Translations under genes and position numbers: made by a program
Assembly: GCA_009760855.2 (NCBI GenBank)
Contig: WPIO01000002.1
Span: 5,327,001-5,391,000, forward strand
Origin: Cristatella mucedo
Taxonomy: Eukaryota > Bryozoa > Phylactolaemata > Cristatellidae
Direction: 5' to 3'
Length of the DNA stretch: 64,000 bases
Part shown: piece after piece, positions 20,946 to 33,433 of the stretch
Layout: every line of letters starts with the position of its first letter
How positions within the stretch are numbered: position 1 is the stretch's first letter
Notes under the pieces: model-generated
Told to the model about the DNA's origin: nothing
The model's input: the letters and a program-made list of their open reading frames with translations, nothing else
Databases searched by the model: none

Positions 20946-23739
20946 TAGTGCCCCCCCAGCCAGATCGTCTGAAAGAATGGGATACAAGTACCGGATGTTC
21001 TATTGAAGTCTTTCAGTTTCAATCGCTTTAAATGTGTTTTTCTAGACTACGGTTTTCTCACTTCGCTCTGATCATAATTAAAAGTAAGTCTATCCAAAAT
21101 ATCAAGCTGTAGAAATGAATATTTAGGCTTCTTAGGGCGTGATATAAAGGCACTTCTTAACAACATATCTTCTCAAACAGCGAGTTTTCACTCCTTTGGC
21201 TATTCAACTGCTTCCACGATTTTTACTTACAGTTTTGATCTATGTTGTTTCTAGCCTTAATAATAATAACAATGCACTTGATAAAGCGCCCTCAGAGAAG
21301 AGGTACGGGTAGGAACTCTCTGTAGCCTTGACGTGGTTATCGGAGAAGCTTAGGCTTAGAGGGAGCTACATAAAAAGCTTTCCAGCAGACCAATGTCCTT
21401 GGCTCTATAGCTCTGTGATATCCTTAATGGGATACTTACTTACCTAGGCTCAAACGTGCATTTGCGTTTTAATTATTCAAATCTCGGCAATTCCTATTCA
21501 GTAGTAGTCATATTCATTCTGAGGGAGTTCGGTTACGGTGTGTTTCGGTATTTTTTCAGCTGATAAAAACCTGGGGAAACTAAGAATAAAAACAGAATAA
21601 TCGTCTCTTAACCGGTACATCTTTTTATTTAAGATGCAATTATAGGCAGTTTGAAAATTATTTTGATGACACCACTGGGTTGTAAGTGCACCTTTGTGTA
21701 TTTCTATGTGTGAATTCTTTTCAAGGCACATCAAGGCCCCATCCATAGACGAATTGAATCGACGAGTCGCTCGAAAGCTATAGAAGCACATAGAAGCTAG
21801 CATTCACTTGCATTTCAAAGGCTCAGCAAACTGCTGATAGCGATTTTCTCCTGTGTCGGTTCTAAATCGCTTTCCTCGTATTGGCTGCGTTCAATAATGA
21901 AGTTTTTTTCTATAAGCAGAGCCGCGTGCGAGACTGGGCCTACAAGTGTGTACGAAAAAATGCAAAATAAAGCTGAGACACTTCCCGTCTCCGAAACATA
22001 CACGAACTGAGCTTTGCTTACAACCGTCGATTACCTGTTCCACGGAAGGCCATCGCTGGCAAGGCAAAGACGCAGAAAACGGTAAATGACAGAGACTTTT
22101 TGCTGGTACACAAGATTCTTTTTTTCTGCTGCAACATTTTTTATCAGCAAAAATTAAGGATCTCTCTACAACGCACAGAGTCATGAAGTCTGGAGATTTA
22201 GTTCAAAATGGGGAACGCAGTGAGAAAAAACTGAAATACCATTCCCAGCTAAGGCCCGGGTACTGACAACATTGCCTGAATGTCATGCTTTCTTTGACTG
22301 CGGTCTCCTCAAAAGTGTGGTTCATGCATTTCATGGATTATTGGAGTAAGTTTTCGTGTAGCCCAGTAAGCCTAATGTAGTACATGTTGTGCAATTACGT
22401 ACCATATGTGCAATACGTACACCCAGTGGCGAAGCCGGATGGGGGCGGCAGGTGGACGCTTGGCTTCCTACAGAGGGGCTGTCACTGCTAACATACTTAG
22501 AGCAATAGGTGAAGGTGATAAAGATTGTAAAAAGAGAAACATTGGGATTTATATATAAATAGACCGTATTGGTGAGCTACTCGCCTGATCAAAGACCAGA
22601 GATAAAAGAAGCATGGCCAACCCTTCAGTGTAGCAGCTATTTAAAACTCTGACCTGCTCACTATTCAGCACGGAAAACCATTTCCGCTTTCGTTTTATAG
22701 CTGAGGTTGATGCAAGTGACCTCTGCCAAATTTTAAATGCACCGTTAAATGCAGAGGATTTAGCCATTCCTCTGTTTTGCAGTACGAGTGAGCTATATGC
22801 TTCAGCATTTTCCGTGGCAATGCAATATCTATTTAGGCCTCACAGGTCGATGGTTGTATTTCAGACAGCTTTATTGGCAGTGAGGTTGACAGTGACAACC
22901 GATCTAGTTCATATCTGTCTGTGCACGCTTTCAAATCAATAAGAAGTCTGCCTGGATGGCAAACTATGAATTCAGTTATAACGCTCACTGCCGGGCGCTG
23001 TTAGGCATGCAGTCAAATCATGTTCATCTAGTGTATATTCCGGTCCGTACACGGCCTGTACGACCAAGCATTGTTGACTTGCTAGCGGTGAATCTGAAAA
23101 GAGTGGCGTAGCAGCCCTGGCAAGGTTAGCCCACACATTGCTACATAAAGATAGATTTCGAGTTATTTTGGCAGTTGCAATGACGTTTATGAATACTAGG
23201 ACTGAGTCTACTGCATCTTAGACAACCCCAAAATTCTAGCTTTAGCTACAGAATTAAGTTCAGCCCCTAAATTACGCAACTTAACTGAAAAAATAGTGTA
23301 CTAATGCGTGTGCATTTGAAATTGGTCAAATTAAGACATTTTTGAGATTATTAGCGGGTCCTTAATTACAGCCATTAGAAACCGGATAGGTCATATTACA
23401 AAGCTCAGAACTTTTGAAAATATATCTAAAAGGACGGTTCGCAAGTTTTATAATTGGCTGGGACTCGGGCGCAAATTGTAGGCATGGATACGGCAGTTTA
23501 GAGGCGCCGTATGAATCTTTAGAGTAGAGTCCTCTGTGTTAAGGATGCAGACCACGGACTCTTCTACCGTGGGCTTCGCTGCTTAGGTTAGAGCACCGTT
23601 TCTGAGAATCGCTCTGCCATGCTTCCAGGGCTTCACCCACGTAGGTCACCCATCTTTTGGGACCCGCATCCACCGCGATGGCTGCGTTTGTGGCCAATTG
23701 TGATAGATAGTTCATGGATCGTTATGTACATTTTGGAAT
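20946..23739. other. No gene recognised; one tiny L2 tail
   Basis: Mostly unique sequence. A 43-base L2 tail (AATAACAATGCACTTG, AAAGCGCCCTCAGAGA) lies at 21258-21300 on the minus strand. Minus-strand frames at 21498-21803 and 21815-22184 show no motif I recognise. CAGTGGCGAAGCCGG at about 22424 resembles a DNA-transposon end but has no visible partner. Confidence 0.5.
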
Positions 23740-25047
23740 AATGTAATCATAATAACGATGATAGCAGATTTGTTGTACCCCCCTCAGAGAGCTCAATCTC
23801 TTTGTAGCCACTTTAAATTTGCTGTAAAGGAAGCATCTATCGAATGATTAGCGGTAGCATGTTCAATACACAACAAATGTAACATAGAGGTGAACATGCA
23901 CAGGGTCAGCATGAAAATGTGGTTAGTAGCAAAATGCAAAATATCAGCATGCAAAAGCACGCAATGGACGAATCACAAGTACTCGCTAAACGTTGTGATA
24001 AATACGTGCATTTTTAGCTTCTTTTTAACCGTCAAGTTAGGGAATGTCATGACCTCAGTTGGGAATGAGTTTCAGGCTTTGGGAGAAGTCATAGTGAAGG
24101 CACCTTCTCCAAAGAATTTGAGGTTCAAGCGAGATTCCGGTGCACGATTAGATTCAGAAACGTTGGCTGTAGGAGGCATAGTCTGGTAGGGGGTTAATTT
24201 GATGGGTAGGCTAAGGCCAAAAAATGATGGAACCTAAAAGTGAGCGATAGAATCTTGAAGTCGCTGCCCTCTTTGACGGCGAGCCAGTGGCAGTCGGCGA
24301 TAGTGGTGAGATGTGGCAAGTGTAATGCTCACGACGGACACGTCTAGCTTCAGTTTTTTTCATAGCTGTAAGTGCCTTATTGCACAGGTCGGTAGAGAGA
24401 CAAGCAGTGAGTTGCAGAAGTAGAGACGGGATGTTATAAATGCGTTTACCAATTAGTATGTAGAATTCCTATCTAAGAAAACCCAAATTTAGAAATTGTA
24501 TCTAGCTTAAAGTCGGCTGAGTTTACTGTGGAGCTGATGCACTCATTAAGTGCGAGATAACTTTGGAACGGGACATGTAAATTTCGTGCAGCTGCAACAG
24601 GAGATTGCTGGATGTGCCGATTTTGAGCGCTAACCTGTTCAATTTCTGAGTCAAATTTGGTTTGCCCATAACTAATAAGTTGGTTTATAGTAATTTGATT
24701 TGATCGAGTTTGCTGCCATTCATGTGCGGATGTTGGCAATGCCTGCAGCAAGATCGTTAAGATAAATTGACGAGTTCCCAGGTTGGGCTTGGCTATAACA
24801 CCCGACAGAGGGAGACTGTAAACTGTGAAGAGAAGCAGACCGGGCACAAAGCCCTGAGGTACACCATACTTCAGTGATTCCACGGATGATAATTTTATAT
24901 TCACATTAACACTGTAGAGTATCCCACTGAGAATGAGCTCGCATCATTGTAGTTCAGTGCCAGTGATGCCCAGGCGTGATGAAATGCGCTCACAGAGGAC
25001 TTGAGGATCAATTTCATCAATCGCTCCCAAAGGATCAGGGAAAACAA

Positions 25048-25050
<3 letters not shown>

Positions 25051-25080
<30 letters not shown>
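25051..25080. repeat. (GA)n microsatellite inside a LINE
   Basis: About 15 GA units where intact copies encode the VSLLVLLDLSAAF block. It reads as Ser-Leu repeats on the minus strand. Confidence 0.95.
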
Positions 25081-25083
<3 letters not shown>

Positions 25084-25145
25084 CAGCTAAGTCGGCATTC
25101 CTGATAATTTTTTTATAAGTTCTAAGCAATGCACACATACTCTAA

Positions 25146-25270
25146 AAAATAATAATAATACACTTGATAAATTGCCCCTAGAGAACTCAATCTCTTCCTT
25201 GAGGCTGTACATTTGCTTAAAAGGAAACACGATCAAATGGTGAGAGCTATCATGCTTAATAAAGGTTAGT
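25146..25270 (-). mobile_element. L2 tail fragment nested in another L2
   Basis: Reversed ATT tail and terminal stem (ATAATAATACACTTGATAAA, CAATCTCTTCC) lying exactly between the STES and ALLR codons of the surrounding L2 copy. ACTCT occurs on both sides and may be the target duplication. Confidence 0.65.
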
Positions 25271-25879
25271 GGTGACTCTGTGGAAAGAATAGCTCTAAAA
25301 ATAAGTGACTGAAACTTGCTTGTTAGGCTTGAAGTTATAATGTAAAGGTTTAGCTGGTCTGCCACGACTCGTTTTGGTGATTTTTATAGGAATAGTAGGT
25401 GAGTGACTGTGTGGGAACTGTTCAAGATATATCTTTGCTGGTGAGTTAGTACTGTAATCATATTTTAAACAAGTGGCGGCAAAATTCGCAGACGAAACAT
25501 AGGAGTCAGCAGTGATGGGATAGTCAGAATTTACCCCTGAGGGAGGATAACTCACAACTTCAAATTTAGCCAGTAAATTTCACTTAGGCTTTAGAACTAA
25601 ATACTCTACTCTACAGTTTGCTTTGCTGTGAGTGTTTCCAACCACCTTTTCACAACTGACAACTTAGGTGAAAGTTACATCCTTAAGTTTTTGCGTATAT
25701 TTTGACTGCAGTTGAATATATCAATCGTTAAGTCTTTCTTGAGCACATCTTTTCACGCCCCGTCATCATTGGCACTGAACTGCAACAGCTTAGGTCCTAT
25801 CTCAGTGGAAAAATTCTGACCTGTAATGTCAGCGGGCAACAATCATGTGAAGAACCTATAAAGCACGGAAAGATCTTGA

Positions 25880-26045
25880 GCTGTGATGGCACACTAGGTA
25901 AGATGGTCGCTTTTCACGACCTCGGGCCTGAGGTCGTGGGTTCGAATTCTGCTGTGAGTGATCCTTTATCGCCGCTGCAAGCAGCGGCGGTGATAGCCGT
26001 AAAGGCTCTTCTGTCGCTATACAAAACAGGCTGCTAAAACACCTT
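25880..26045 (+). mobile_element. SINE family B
   Basis: CACTAGGTAAGATGGTCGC is a box A-like start and GGTCGTGGGTTCGAATTC matches the tRNA box B consensus. Then come GTGATCCTTTATCGCCGC and GGCTCTTCTGTCGCTAT. The most tRNA-like copy of this family in the window, inserted in an L2 copy. Confidence 0.75.
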
Positions 26046-26193
26046 GTATTTATGTTATTTATTATTCTTTTCACGACGTATACTATGTATTTAGCCAATT
26101 AACTACAAAACACTATCTAGGTTTTCGTGTATATGCTGAGGACATGCGGTTGTGCCTGTGCTTTGATCTCTCTTTGCGTTCCAGTCCGGCAAA

Positions 26194-26198
<5 letters not shown>

Positions 26199-26248
<50 letters not shown>

Positions 26249-26253
26249 TCTCT
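26199..26253. repeat. (CT)n microsatellite inside a LINE
   Basis: About 25 CT units in place of the LINE block that normally reads TCTCAACTCACTAGC. Confidence 0.95.
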
Positions 26254-26744
26254 AATCCCTTGCTGTATGCATCGCAAGCATGTTAACTTGAATGACAAAG
26301 AAACTCTATCATGTAATGATATGTGATGATAATAGAAAATCCACCAGCATTCCATTGGTAGCTACTGCATTCAATCCAGATGTTCCTTCCAACGTAACCT
26401 TTGACTAGACGACCGCAAAAACTCGACAGCCAAATCTTCCTACTTTCACTTGCGTAACACAGAATAAATTAGGGCCTTCCGATACTAGGAATACCATTTC
26501 CAAATGTGTTGATACATTTTTGACATTCCATCTAGATTTGTATAACTCGTTACTTACAGATCTTCTGCAATTCGTGCGATTAGGCGTTTACCGTTAACGT
26601 AAACCTCATCACGTAATCTACCTTGACGTTAATATCGCAGTCTTCATATCACACTACTTCTGACAAACCTGCACTGGCTCCCCATCAAGAAGCGAATCGA
26701 CTTCAGTGTTTTGTTCACACACTTGAAGGTGCTCTCGTTCTCTC

Positions 26745-27616
26745 GCTGTGGTATAATTACTACCCCATGTGAGACCAGAGTTCTTGACCCGACCCTTTTG
26801 CTGCCATAAATTTAACGCAACGATTTCATGGCGTAATATGTATTTGGAAAAGTATTGACTGCACTCATTTGAGCGCTTCCGTCGCAGATAGTCTGCTGCT
26901 GTAAGCTGTAAAATTCACCCCTCGTACGCTCCACGTGGAAGTGCGTGCTTAGCGTGAGGTTAGCGATCCCGGGCAATCTTCTTAAGTCTGTATCGCTTTT
27001 GAAGTGAGCAAGTAGTTGAACACATTTCGGAGATTCCTTCGTGGACGGGGCCTCGCTGCTCGTTCTGTGGGGTACGGTTATATTGACTTGCAACCGGTGC
27101 CGGAGCTAGCTACAGATCCGGTTAGATAAAGCAAGAGTCATGAGCGTCTGGAATAGATGTATAGCTGCTTTGCATACCGCTCTGGCGGTAACCGACAAAA
27201 CAGGCTTTACAGTAATTAAGTCACTGCATGGCAAAGCATCTGCTCCGCTTAGCACTCCTTCGCCCTGCTGAAGTCGCCTTCTTTGTTCTTTCTTGGCCTT
27301 GCTTTGCTAGCTTTCCCTTTCTTTGTTTGCTTTTGTTGCTTGCTTGCTTTTCCGCGCACCAATAACCCTTGGCTGCTGCTTCTCTTCTTTCAGAGAGTTC
27401 TATAGCACTTCGATGGTAATATAGCTCTCGTACGATGCTATGCGACCGAACGATTAGTTTTATTTGGGGCTGGCGCTTTCAGTTTTTCATCAAATGTGCC
27501 CAAAAAATGGCATTATTCAGCAGCAATTGGGCAGGCTACGTGCAGACTATTTTACCGATTACCTAAAAGGGAATTTTGTTCTGTCAGTAGCTCTCCGGTT
27601 GCTTACTACTATTGCC
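26745..27616. other. No gene recognised; one open frame
   Basis: A 93-codon minus-strand frame at 26812-27093 is open and of balanced composition but matches no family I know. A pyrimidine-rich stretch follows at 27270-27400. Confidence 0.4.
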
Positions 27617-27775
27617 GCTCTGGTTTGGTCCAGGGATTAAGGTGCTCGCCTCTTATGACCGAGGTCAGAGTACTCGCTTTTGGCGACTCTCGTCGCGGGC
27701 TCGAGCGCTGCGGTGTATATAAAGCGAGCGGATAGAGATTCAGTTGTCTTAGTGCAGTTGCAGTGCAAATCATAC
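27617..27775 (+). mobile_element. SINE family A, variant copy
   Basis: TCTGGTTTGGTCCAGGGATTAAGG (box A region) and GTCGCGGGCTCGAGCGC (box B region), with an extra about 20 bases between the boxes and a diverged tail (GATAGAGATTCAGTTGTCTT). Confidence 0.65.
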
Positions 27776-27910
27776 ACAAATGAATCACCTATTATTATAT
27801 TTATGTCGTGACGTATGCAGCGGATTGGTCCAAGTACTTTTCCACAACAAACGACGTAACTTAAGCCGGGTCAAACATCGTTAATGCATGCACAAAGCTA
27901 GCACCTGCAA

Positions 27911-27992
27911 GTAATAATAATAATGAATATAGAATTGATAAAGCGCCCTCAGATACCTCAATCTATTTCTAGGCGCTTTACATTTGCACGTC
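27911..27992 (-). mobile_element. L2 tail-only fragment
   Basis: AATAATAATAATGAATATAG, then ATAAAGCGCCCTCAGA and TTTCTAGGCGCTTTACATTTG, with no coding part attached. Confidence 0.75.
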
Positions 27993-27994
27993 TA

Positions 27995-29574
27995 ACAAGT
28001 CAAACAAAGAGCTCCAGTGAACTCAAGTATGCATCGAGTGCTTTAGCACGCCAGCAATCTCACGCATCAGAAATGAGTCCATGAGCTTTCGTCATAATGT
28101 CAAGCTTAGTATTTCATTGCTCAAGAGCCACTGCTTCGTGACTTTTCAAGACAGATAAAAGTTGAAACTGATTGCAAGCGTATCGCAGCTAGAGACTCGG
28201 CCGCATGGCTAACCAGCCGGCATTGAGACAAGTTTTTCTCCCTTGATCGGGGGGGGGGGAGCGGTTAAGTCAGCTGTGTATATCACTACTACTCAATTTG
28301 CAGTCAAACTACATTCCTCACATACACCCGTATATTCTACCTCGGTCTGAAATATTAAAAATGGTTCTCTGAGAGATATTCTCTAGGTTTAAAAAATAAT
28401 AATATGTCTTCGTTCTCAGAAATCTTCTTGGAACAAAATGGTTCTCAATCTGTCAGTAATTCGAGGTAGGTTGTCCAAATGTAGCAGCCTCCACGTCACC
28501 TGCTGCTGGTATGGGCTGCAGAATTCTTTGAGGTACACTAATTAAATGCTCCCTCCAACCCAGTTGACTCGGATAATATGATGTTATTCATTTGTATAGC
28601 ACCATAGAGACTTTAATCTCAATTCAGGCACTTCACATGTGCCACGGGGCTGCAGCCCACGACCCTGATAGTCTATTATATTCATCTTAAACTTGGTTTG
28701 AGGGGTTCACCTTCACCACTGGGCCTAACCAGCACAGGTAAGCGTTTAATAGTAAGTAGTTCATACAACTGAATCAACGAGCATTTCTTGAAGACTGCGT
28801 TTTATTCTAACAACGATCCCCCCACAGCACATCAAGTTCGCTAATCAAATGCTTTCCTCGGCGGCAGTCATTTTTCTAGGATCTCCAGCTTACCTAAAAA
28901 TGAGAATGCCAAATATACCCATACTGCCAGCGACTCCAAAAACTACAGAACAAGGTCTTAAGCAGCTGTTAACACTTTGAACAGCTTCCATTTGAATCGG
29001 CAATTTTCATCATGTGGGTAGTAACGCACACTAATCCCTACCAACGCTCAGCTAACGCAGCCATTCAAAAGCAGGAGGTATGGATGCAAGCTGCAGAATC
29101 GGCAGTCTACAACTAGGTAGATATTCCGAATTTGTACAAACATGAAATAGCGATAATGCGTCGCCCTGAGGCGAAGGTAAAACGAGGCGGATTTACTCCC
29201 AGAAGCACCGTGATGCACGAGACAGAACTAGAAGCCTTACAATGTCTATGCGAAGACTCGAACGCTGCGGCTCAAAACCTAAATGCAGACTTACTTAAAA
29301 AAATGTACGCCCTCGAAACCTTCCTGTGGTTGAAGTAGAAGACCTTCCGATGCCTCGAGGTATTCAATTGACGACAGACAAGGAGTTTCTCTAATAGACT
29401 GCTCAGGCAGCCGTGTCTGGCCGCATCGATGGTTTACGGTACCTACAGAGAGCATTCCATTGGATCTGTGTAGGCTCTGTCCTCGTCCGAAACAGGAAAT
29501 AGCGACAGCTTCGGATTACTGTGGGAGGAGAAGCCCTGAGGGCAACGACCAATCAAGCAACGAGCTTTGCATGA
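27995..29574. other. No gene recognised
   Basis: Holds a diverged LINE-like tail at about 28575-28640 (TTTGTATAGCACCATAGAGA), a G10 run near 28250 and a 68-codon plus frame (29132-29338) without known motif. Confidence 0.4.
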
Positions 29575-29705
29575 ACACTCATTTTGTATTACTCACCATT
29601 CAATCGCGTTTCTCTTTGCAGCAAACATAACGCGCCTAGAAAAAGATTGAGTTCTCTGAGAGCGCTTTATCAAGTGCATTATTATTATTATCATCATTAT
29701 TATTA
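29575..29705 (+). mobile_element. L2-like 3' end fragment
   Basis: CACCATTCAATCGCGTTTCTC, GCGCCTAGAAAAAGATTGAG, GAGAGCGCTTTATCAAGTGC and an ATT tail, plus strand. Confidence 0.8.
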
Positions 29706-29708
29706 ATT

Positions 29709-32092
29709 TTATTAGTAGAAAAAGCCTCTGCTGTTGATGAAAACTTCATCCGAGTGACACGAAAGGCGAGACGGGCTGTGTGTGGATGAGTAATATCACA
29801 CCCACAAAGATATGTATCATCCATTAGCATGATTAATAATTAATATGAGGATACAAATATTGGAATACCAAAAACAAGACGTATAGCGCCGTAAGATAAC
29901 TAAATCTCTTCTTTGGAACGTTGCATATGCCAGAAAGGAGGCTACAAGGGAACTTGGCCAAGCGACCATGGCAATGTGCACTCTCTACTGATATATCAAT
30001 GGCTTGAATAAGTTTGACCGCTGACTTATTTTGGCAATTATAATCAGGGTAACGAGATTAATTATGCAGGGCATGTGGATCTTGATAACTCAACTTTGAT
30101 AACCATGCCCAGTACAAATAAGCCAAACTTCTATAAAAAGTTCTGCAAGACACTTGTTATTATAGAAAAATAACTAGACAATACAGACACAAGGTCAGTT
30201 TGTTGTTGAAAGTTAATTTAATCAAAAAGTAAGCTTGCAGCGGTCATTCGTGAATTCAAATCCATTGCCTCCAACAAACCCCCGCGCTTCTGGTGCAAGT
30301 CCTTGCCAGCAAGTGGCAAATACAGATGCACATGACGCCTCTAAGCTCGGCTAACGATGTATAGGTGATGCACTGACACACTCAAGTATAGGGAAGCTAC
30401 CAGTGCATCGCAGCTGCCTAGAGCCCCATAACTTGAGATAAAAAGCCGTGCCTTTTTCGCATAGCAGTCCATTCGAGAGCCAAAGGTGACGAATGTACAG
30501 CAACAGCCATCACATACCACTCACTACCTCACGCCTAACTGCGATCGACTGGTTTGAGACTCAACGGGGCTGAACTGGCTGACCATCACTAGAAATGGGC
30601 TGTCTATACAGACTAAACTAGCGATTGTGTCATATAGTTCCCGAGTCATGAAAATGTAAGAACAGCAAATAGTCTCGCAATTGGCGAGTATCTGATCAAT
30701 TTAGCACACACGCGCTTTACTGCATACATTACTGTCTAGCATATTTAAATATATTCTTCGCAGCTGTAAATGTAGCTGTAAGGTGTTAATTGTCATTACT
30801 TGAGGCCATCAGAGCAGAGAACCCTGTGCTTTCCTGACTTTCAGGTCATCTGAACTTAATTTGGCTGAAGACACGCACAGGCTTTCAGTTTCAGTTTAGC
30901 CCTATCTCAGTGCGTACCTGAGACTATCTCAATAGAGCAAGGTGAGTACAAAAAGTGCACGGATGCTTAAACCTCCGTGCTACTCTACACAAGCGATCGC
31001 TGCTGCTGTTATTTATCAAGCACATCCCTGGGACCACGTCTGTCCAATCTAGTATGTCTGCTTCACGCTCGGCTATACAGTCTTTGGTTATTCTGGTTTA
31101 TATCCAGCAGATGTCTTAGCTAAGAATGCAACCACCAGGAGACTTTAAAAAAATTGAGTAATTAAGTTACAGATAATTGATACAGGAAGTCCAATTTATT
31201 GCTTTTTACGACAAGACGTTTCAGCAACCGTACCAAGGCAATTCGATTAAGACACAAAGATTCATTGCAAAAATCGATAGGAGTGCAATAGCTACTGGAA
31301 CTACGCCTGTCTTATCTATCCCAAGTCTAAATCTACTGCATGTATAATTGAATACGCATGCCATGCTCTCAAGTTAATGCGAAACTTCTAAAATACATTG
31401 GGCGCCATGTTGTCCTTCTGTGAGAGGGCAGATCGAGAGCTTATACGTTGATAACCCACAGTCAGTTCAATTAGAATATGGCTTGAAAGCAGCCAACAAC
31501 AATTATGAATTCCACATCATTTTATTTTCTGGGCAGCTTTAGCAGACAAGCCATCTTCGAGATGCTTAAAGCCAGACAGCTTGCAAGTCTATGCACACAC
31601 GTGGCAGGTACGCAGCGCAAGGGTTACGCAATAGCATAGCATTCGCATTCAGTTCGGAAAAATGAAGCTAATACGTGAATAGCCTGAAATGATATAGGTC
31701 GTACGATATTGATCGACTATTCAATGTGTGTGTGCTCGCGTGCTCCTCTGAAAATTCACTATTTCCCACTATTTGTGAGCCTGGAGAGCCTTTCTCAGCT
31801 ACCGACTGCTGTTAACTGGAGGCCATCGGCTGGCTGAGACACGTCCGTGGCTGCGTCAGATTGCTAGCAGCAGATAGCGACGACGATATGTTTCCAGCTT
31901 GAAGAGAATGGCTCTATCCAGCATGACTTCGACTACGTAGGCTCACGTGAGCAATCCAGATGAGGGCACGAGGTCAAAACGCCCAATTGAAGCTACCAAG
32001 GGTGCTATAGCACTACAATGCTATAAGGCACTAACTGTCCGAGGTCGAGGAGGGATGTAGGTTTTTATAGGCAGTGAAACTACTTACGCAAC
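29709..32092. other. No gene or repeat recognised
   Basis: Unique-looking sequence of mixed composition with no long open frame. Confidence 0.5.
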
Positions 32093-32370
32093 GACTAATC
32101 TCCCGCTGCCGACTATGGCTCATCCTTTTCAGCGGTCCCGAGCTGCTATTTCCATGTCACTAACTACCTCAACTGCTCTTCTGATTCTGCAGTGCTTCCC
32201 ACTTTCTCTTTGTTGCGTGAGATGAAGTATGCTGGCTACAGAATGCGTACCAAAAGCCAGGGACTGTCAGGTGGCTACACAAAACTCTGCTGCGTAACAC
32301 CCATATAGTCTTTGGGGCTTTGTAGAGTTACAGACGGAGATGCATTACATTACATGCATTACATTACAGC
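32093..32370 (+). mobile_element. LINE family 2, 3' end
   Basis: Contains GTGCTTCCCACTTTCTC, TGCGTAACACCCATATAG, GAGTTACAGACGGAG and a CATTA tail (GCATTACATTACATGC), matching the 3' end of the element at 16292. Confidence 0.85.
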
Positions 32371-33245
32371 ATAATGCCCCGTGATTATGAACGATACGCT
32401 TGACCGCTGGATTTGGACTGGAGACAGCTTTTTAAATAGCCAGCCATGATAAGCTGAGTCTAGTGGGCAGCGAGATATTCAATAATGTAAGGAGATATAT
32501 GTGACTTCCCACCTGGCCCGTATGTAAGGCGTGAGCCCAACCAAGGTCATTATCTCTCTCTCTCTGTCTGTCTCTGTCTCACTGTCTGCCTCTCTTTCTC
32601 TCTTTGATACACATTCTGCTCTTCGGCGCCCCAGCTTTCCTCCCAGCATCACTCGGTGGTCAGCATGGCAACTTAACGGCACAAGAGAGGGCAGCCTATT
32701 TTACGGACCTTCGCTTCTGTCCCTAGAAATGCGGCTTGGAGTGCCAACCAGGCAAGCACCGAGTGATGACAGAGCACTTGCTCGCTCGCTTGCGTATAGC
32801 TTGCTTGGACGAAATCAACAGTCCTTTGCCAGCTAATAAAATAAATAAATAAAGCATCGCCATCAGCAGTTGCGTGGACACGAAAGGCTCTCATTCGTCG
32901 AAGTTTCTGCTGCTGTCGCACCAAATCTATCGCACTTGTCTGACTTGGCGATGGCCTGATGGGCCTTTTCGATCATCTGCACAGGAGTCTAACTTACCAG
33001 CCCGATTTTTGTCATTGACATCTTAGCTCATTCGCTCGACGATTAGATCGCATTGGGCAGGACAATGAAAATAGTTAGGTCTGTCTTTAATGGACATGAC
33101 TGTTAGACCGCTTCTCACGGCTAACGGACCTAATCAGCTTAGCAGCTATATCGCGTATTGCCCTCTTCCTAATTGATTAGTTGCGACATTCTTCGTTCAT
33201 CGTACCCCATAAACAGGGACACGCATTAGTCCAGGAGGGAGCCAC
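32371..33245. other. No gene recognised
   Basis: Includes a short CT-rich stretch at 32550-32602. Open frames on both strands around 32480-32920 lack known motifs. Confidence 0.45.
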
Positions 33246-33352
33246 TAGCAATTCACAACCGTCGTGGTCGTGAGTTTATGTCCCGCAGCGGGCCATCCTC
33301 AAAACTGCCAACTGTAAGCAGCGGTGACCGCCATTAAGGCTCTTCCGACGAC
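33246..33352 (+). mobile_element. SINE family B fragment
   Basis: GTCGTGAGTTTATGTCCCGC stands at the box B position, followed by GTAAGCAGCGGTGACCGCC and GGCTCTTCCGACGACTTTAT, ending in the adjacent TA/TG microsatellite. Confidence 0.6.
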
Positions 33353-33354
33353 TT

Positions 33355-33430
<76 letters not shown>
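33353..33430. repeat. (TA)n(TG)n microsatellite
   Basis: A short TA run then about 30 TG units, starting at the 3' end of a SINE. Confidence 0.95.

Positions 33431-33433
<3 letters not shown>

Larger units (their letters stand above)
23740..25375 (-). mobile_element. L2-like LINE, strongly degraded
   Basis: Runs on the minus strand from tail and 3' untranslated remains (23740-24100), through a broken C-terminus (24473-24904 with [12 protein letters not shown]), to ALLRTYKKIIRNADLAEIS and RISSRLGITGTELQ (24944-25138) and MADQLNLYIITSSLTSKFQS (25275-25365). A (CT)n microsatellite sits inside the coding part and a shorter L2 tail splits it at 25146-25270. Confidence 0.75.
25715..26740 (+). mobile_element. 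L2-like LINE, degraded, split by a SINE
   Basis: Pieces in order: TELQ and LRSYLSG (about 25775-25830), GFRVYAEDMRLCLCFD (about 26120-26180, the catalytic box region with ADD changed to AED), NLNDKE, and a broken C-terminus to about 26720. A family B SINE lies between the first two pieces and a (CT)n run follows the third. Confidence 0.7.

Noticed and set aside
22423..22480. CAGTGGCGAAGCCGG as a DNA transposon end
   Set aside because: No inverted partner or target duplication was found nearby.
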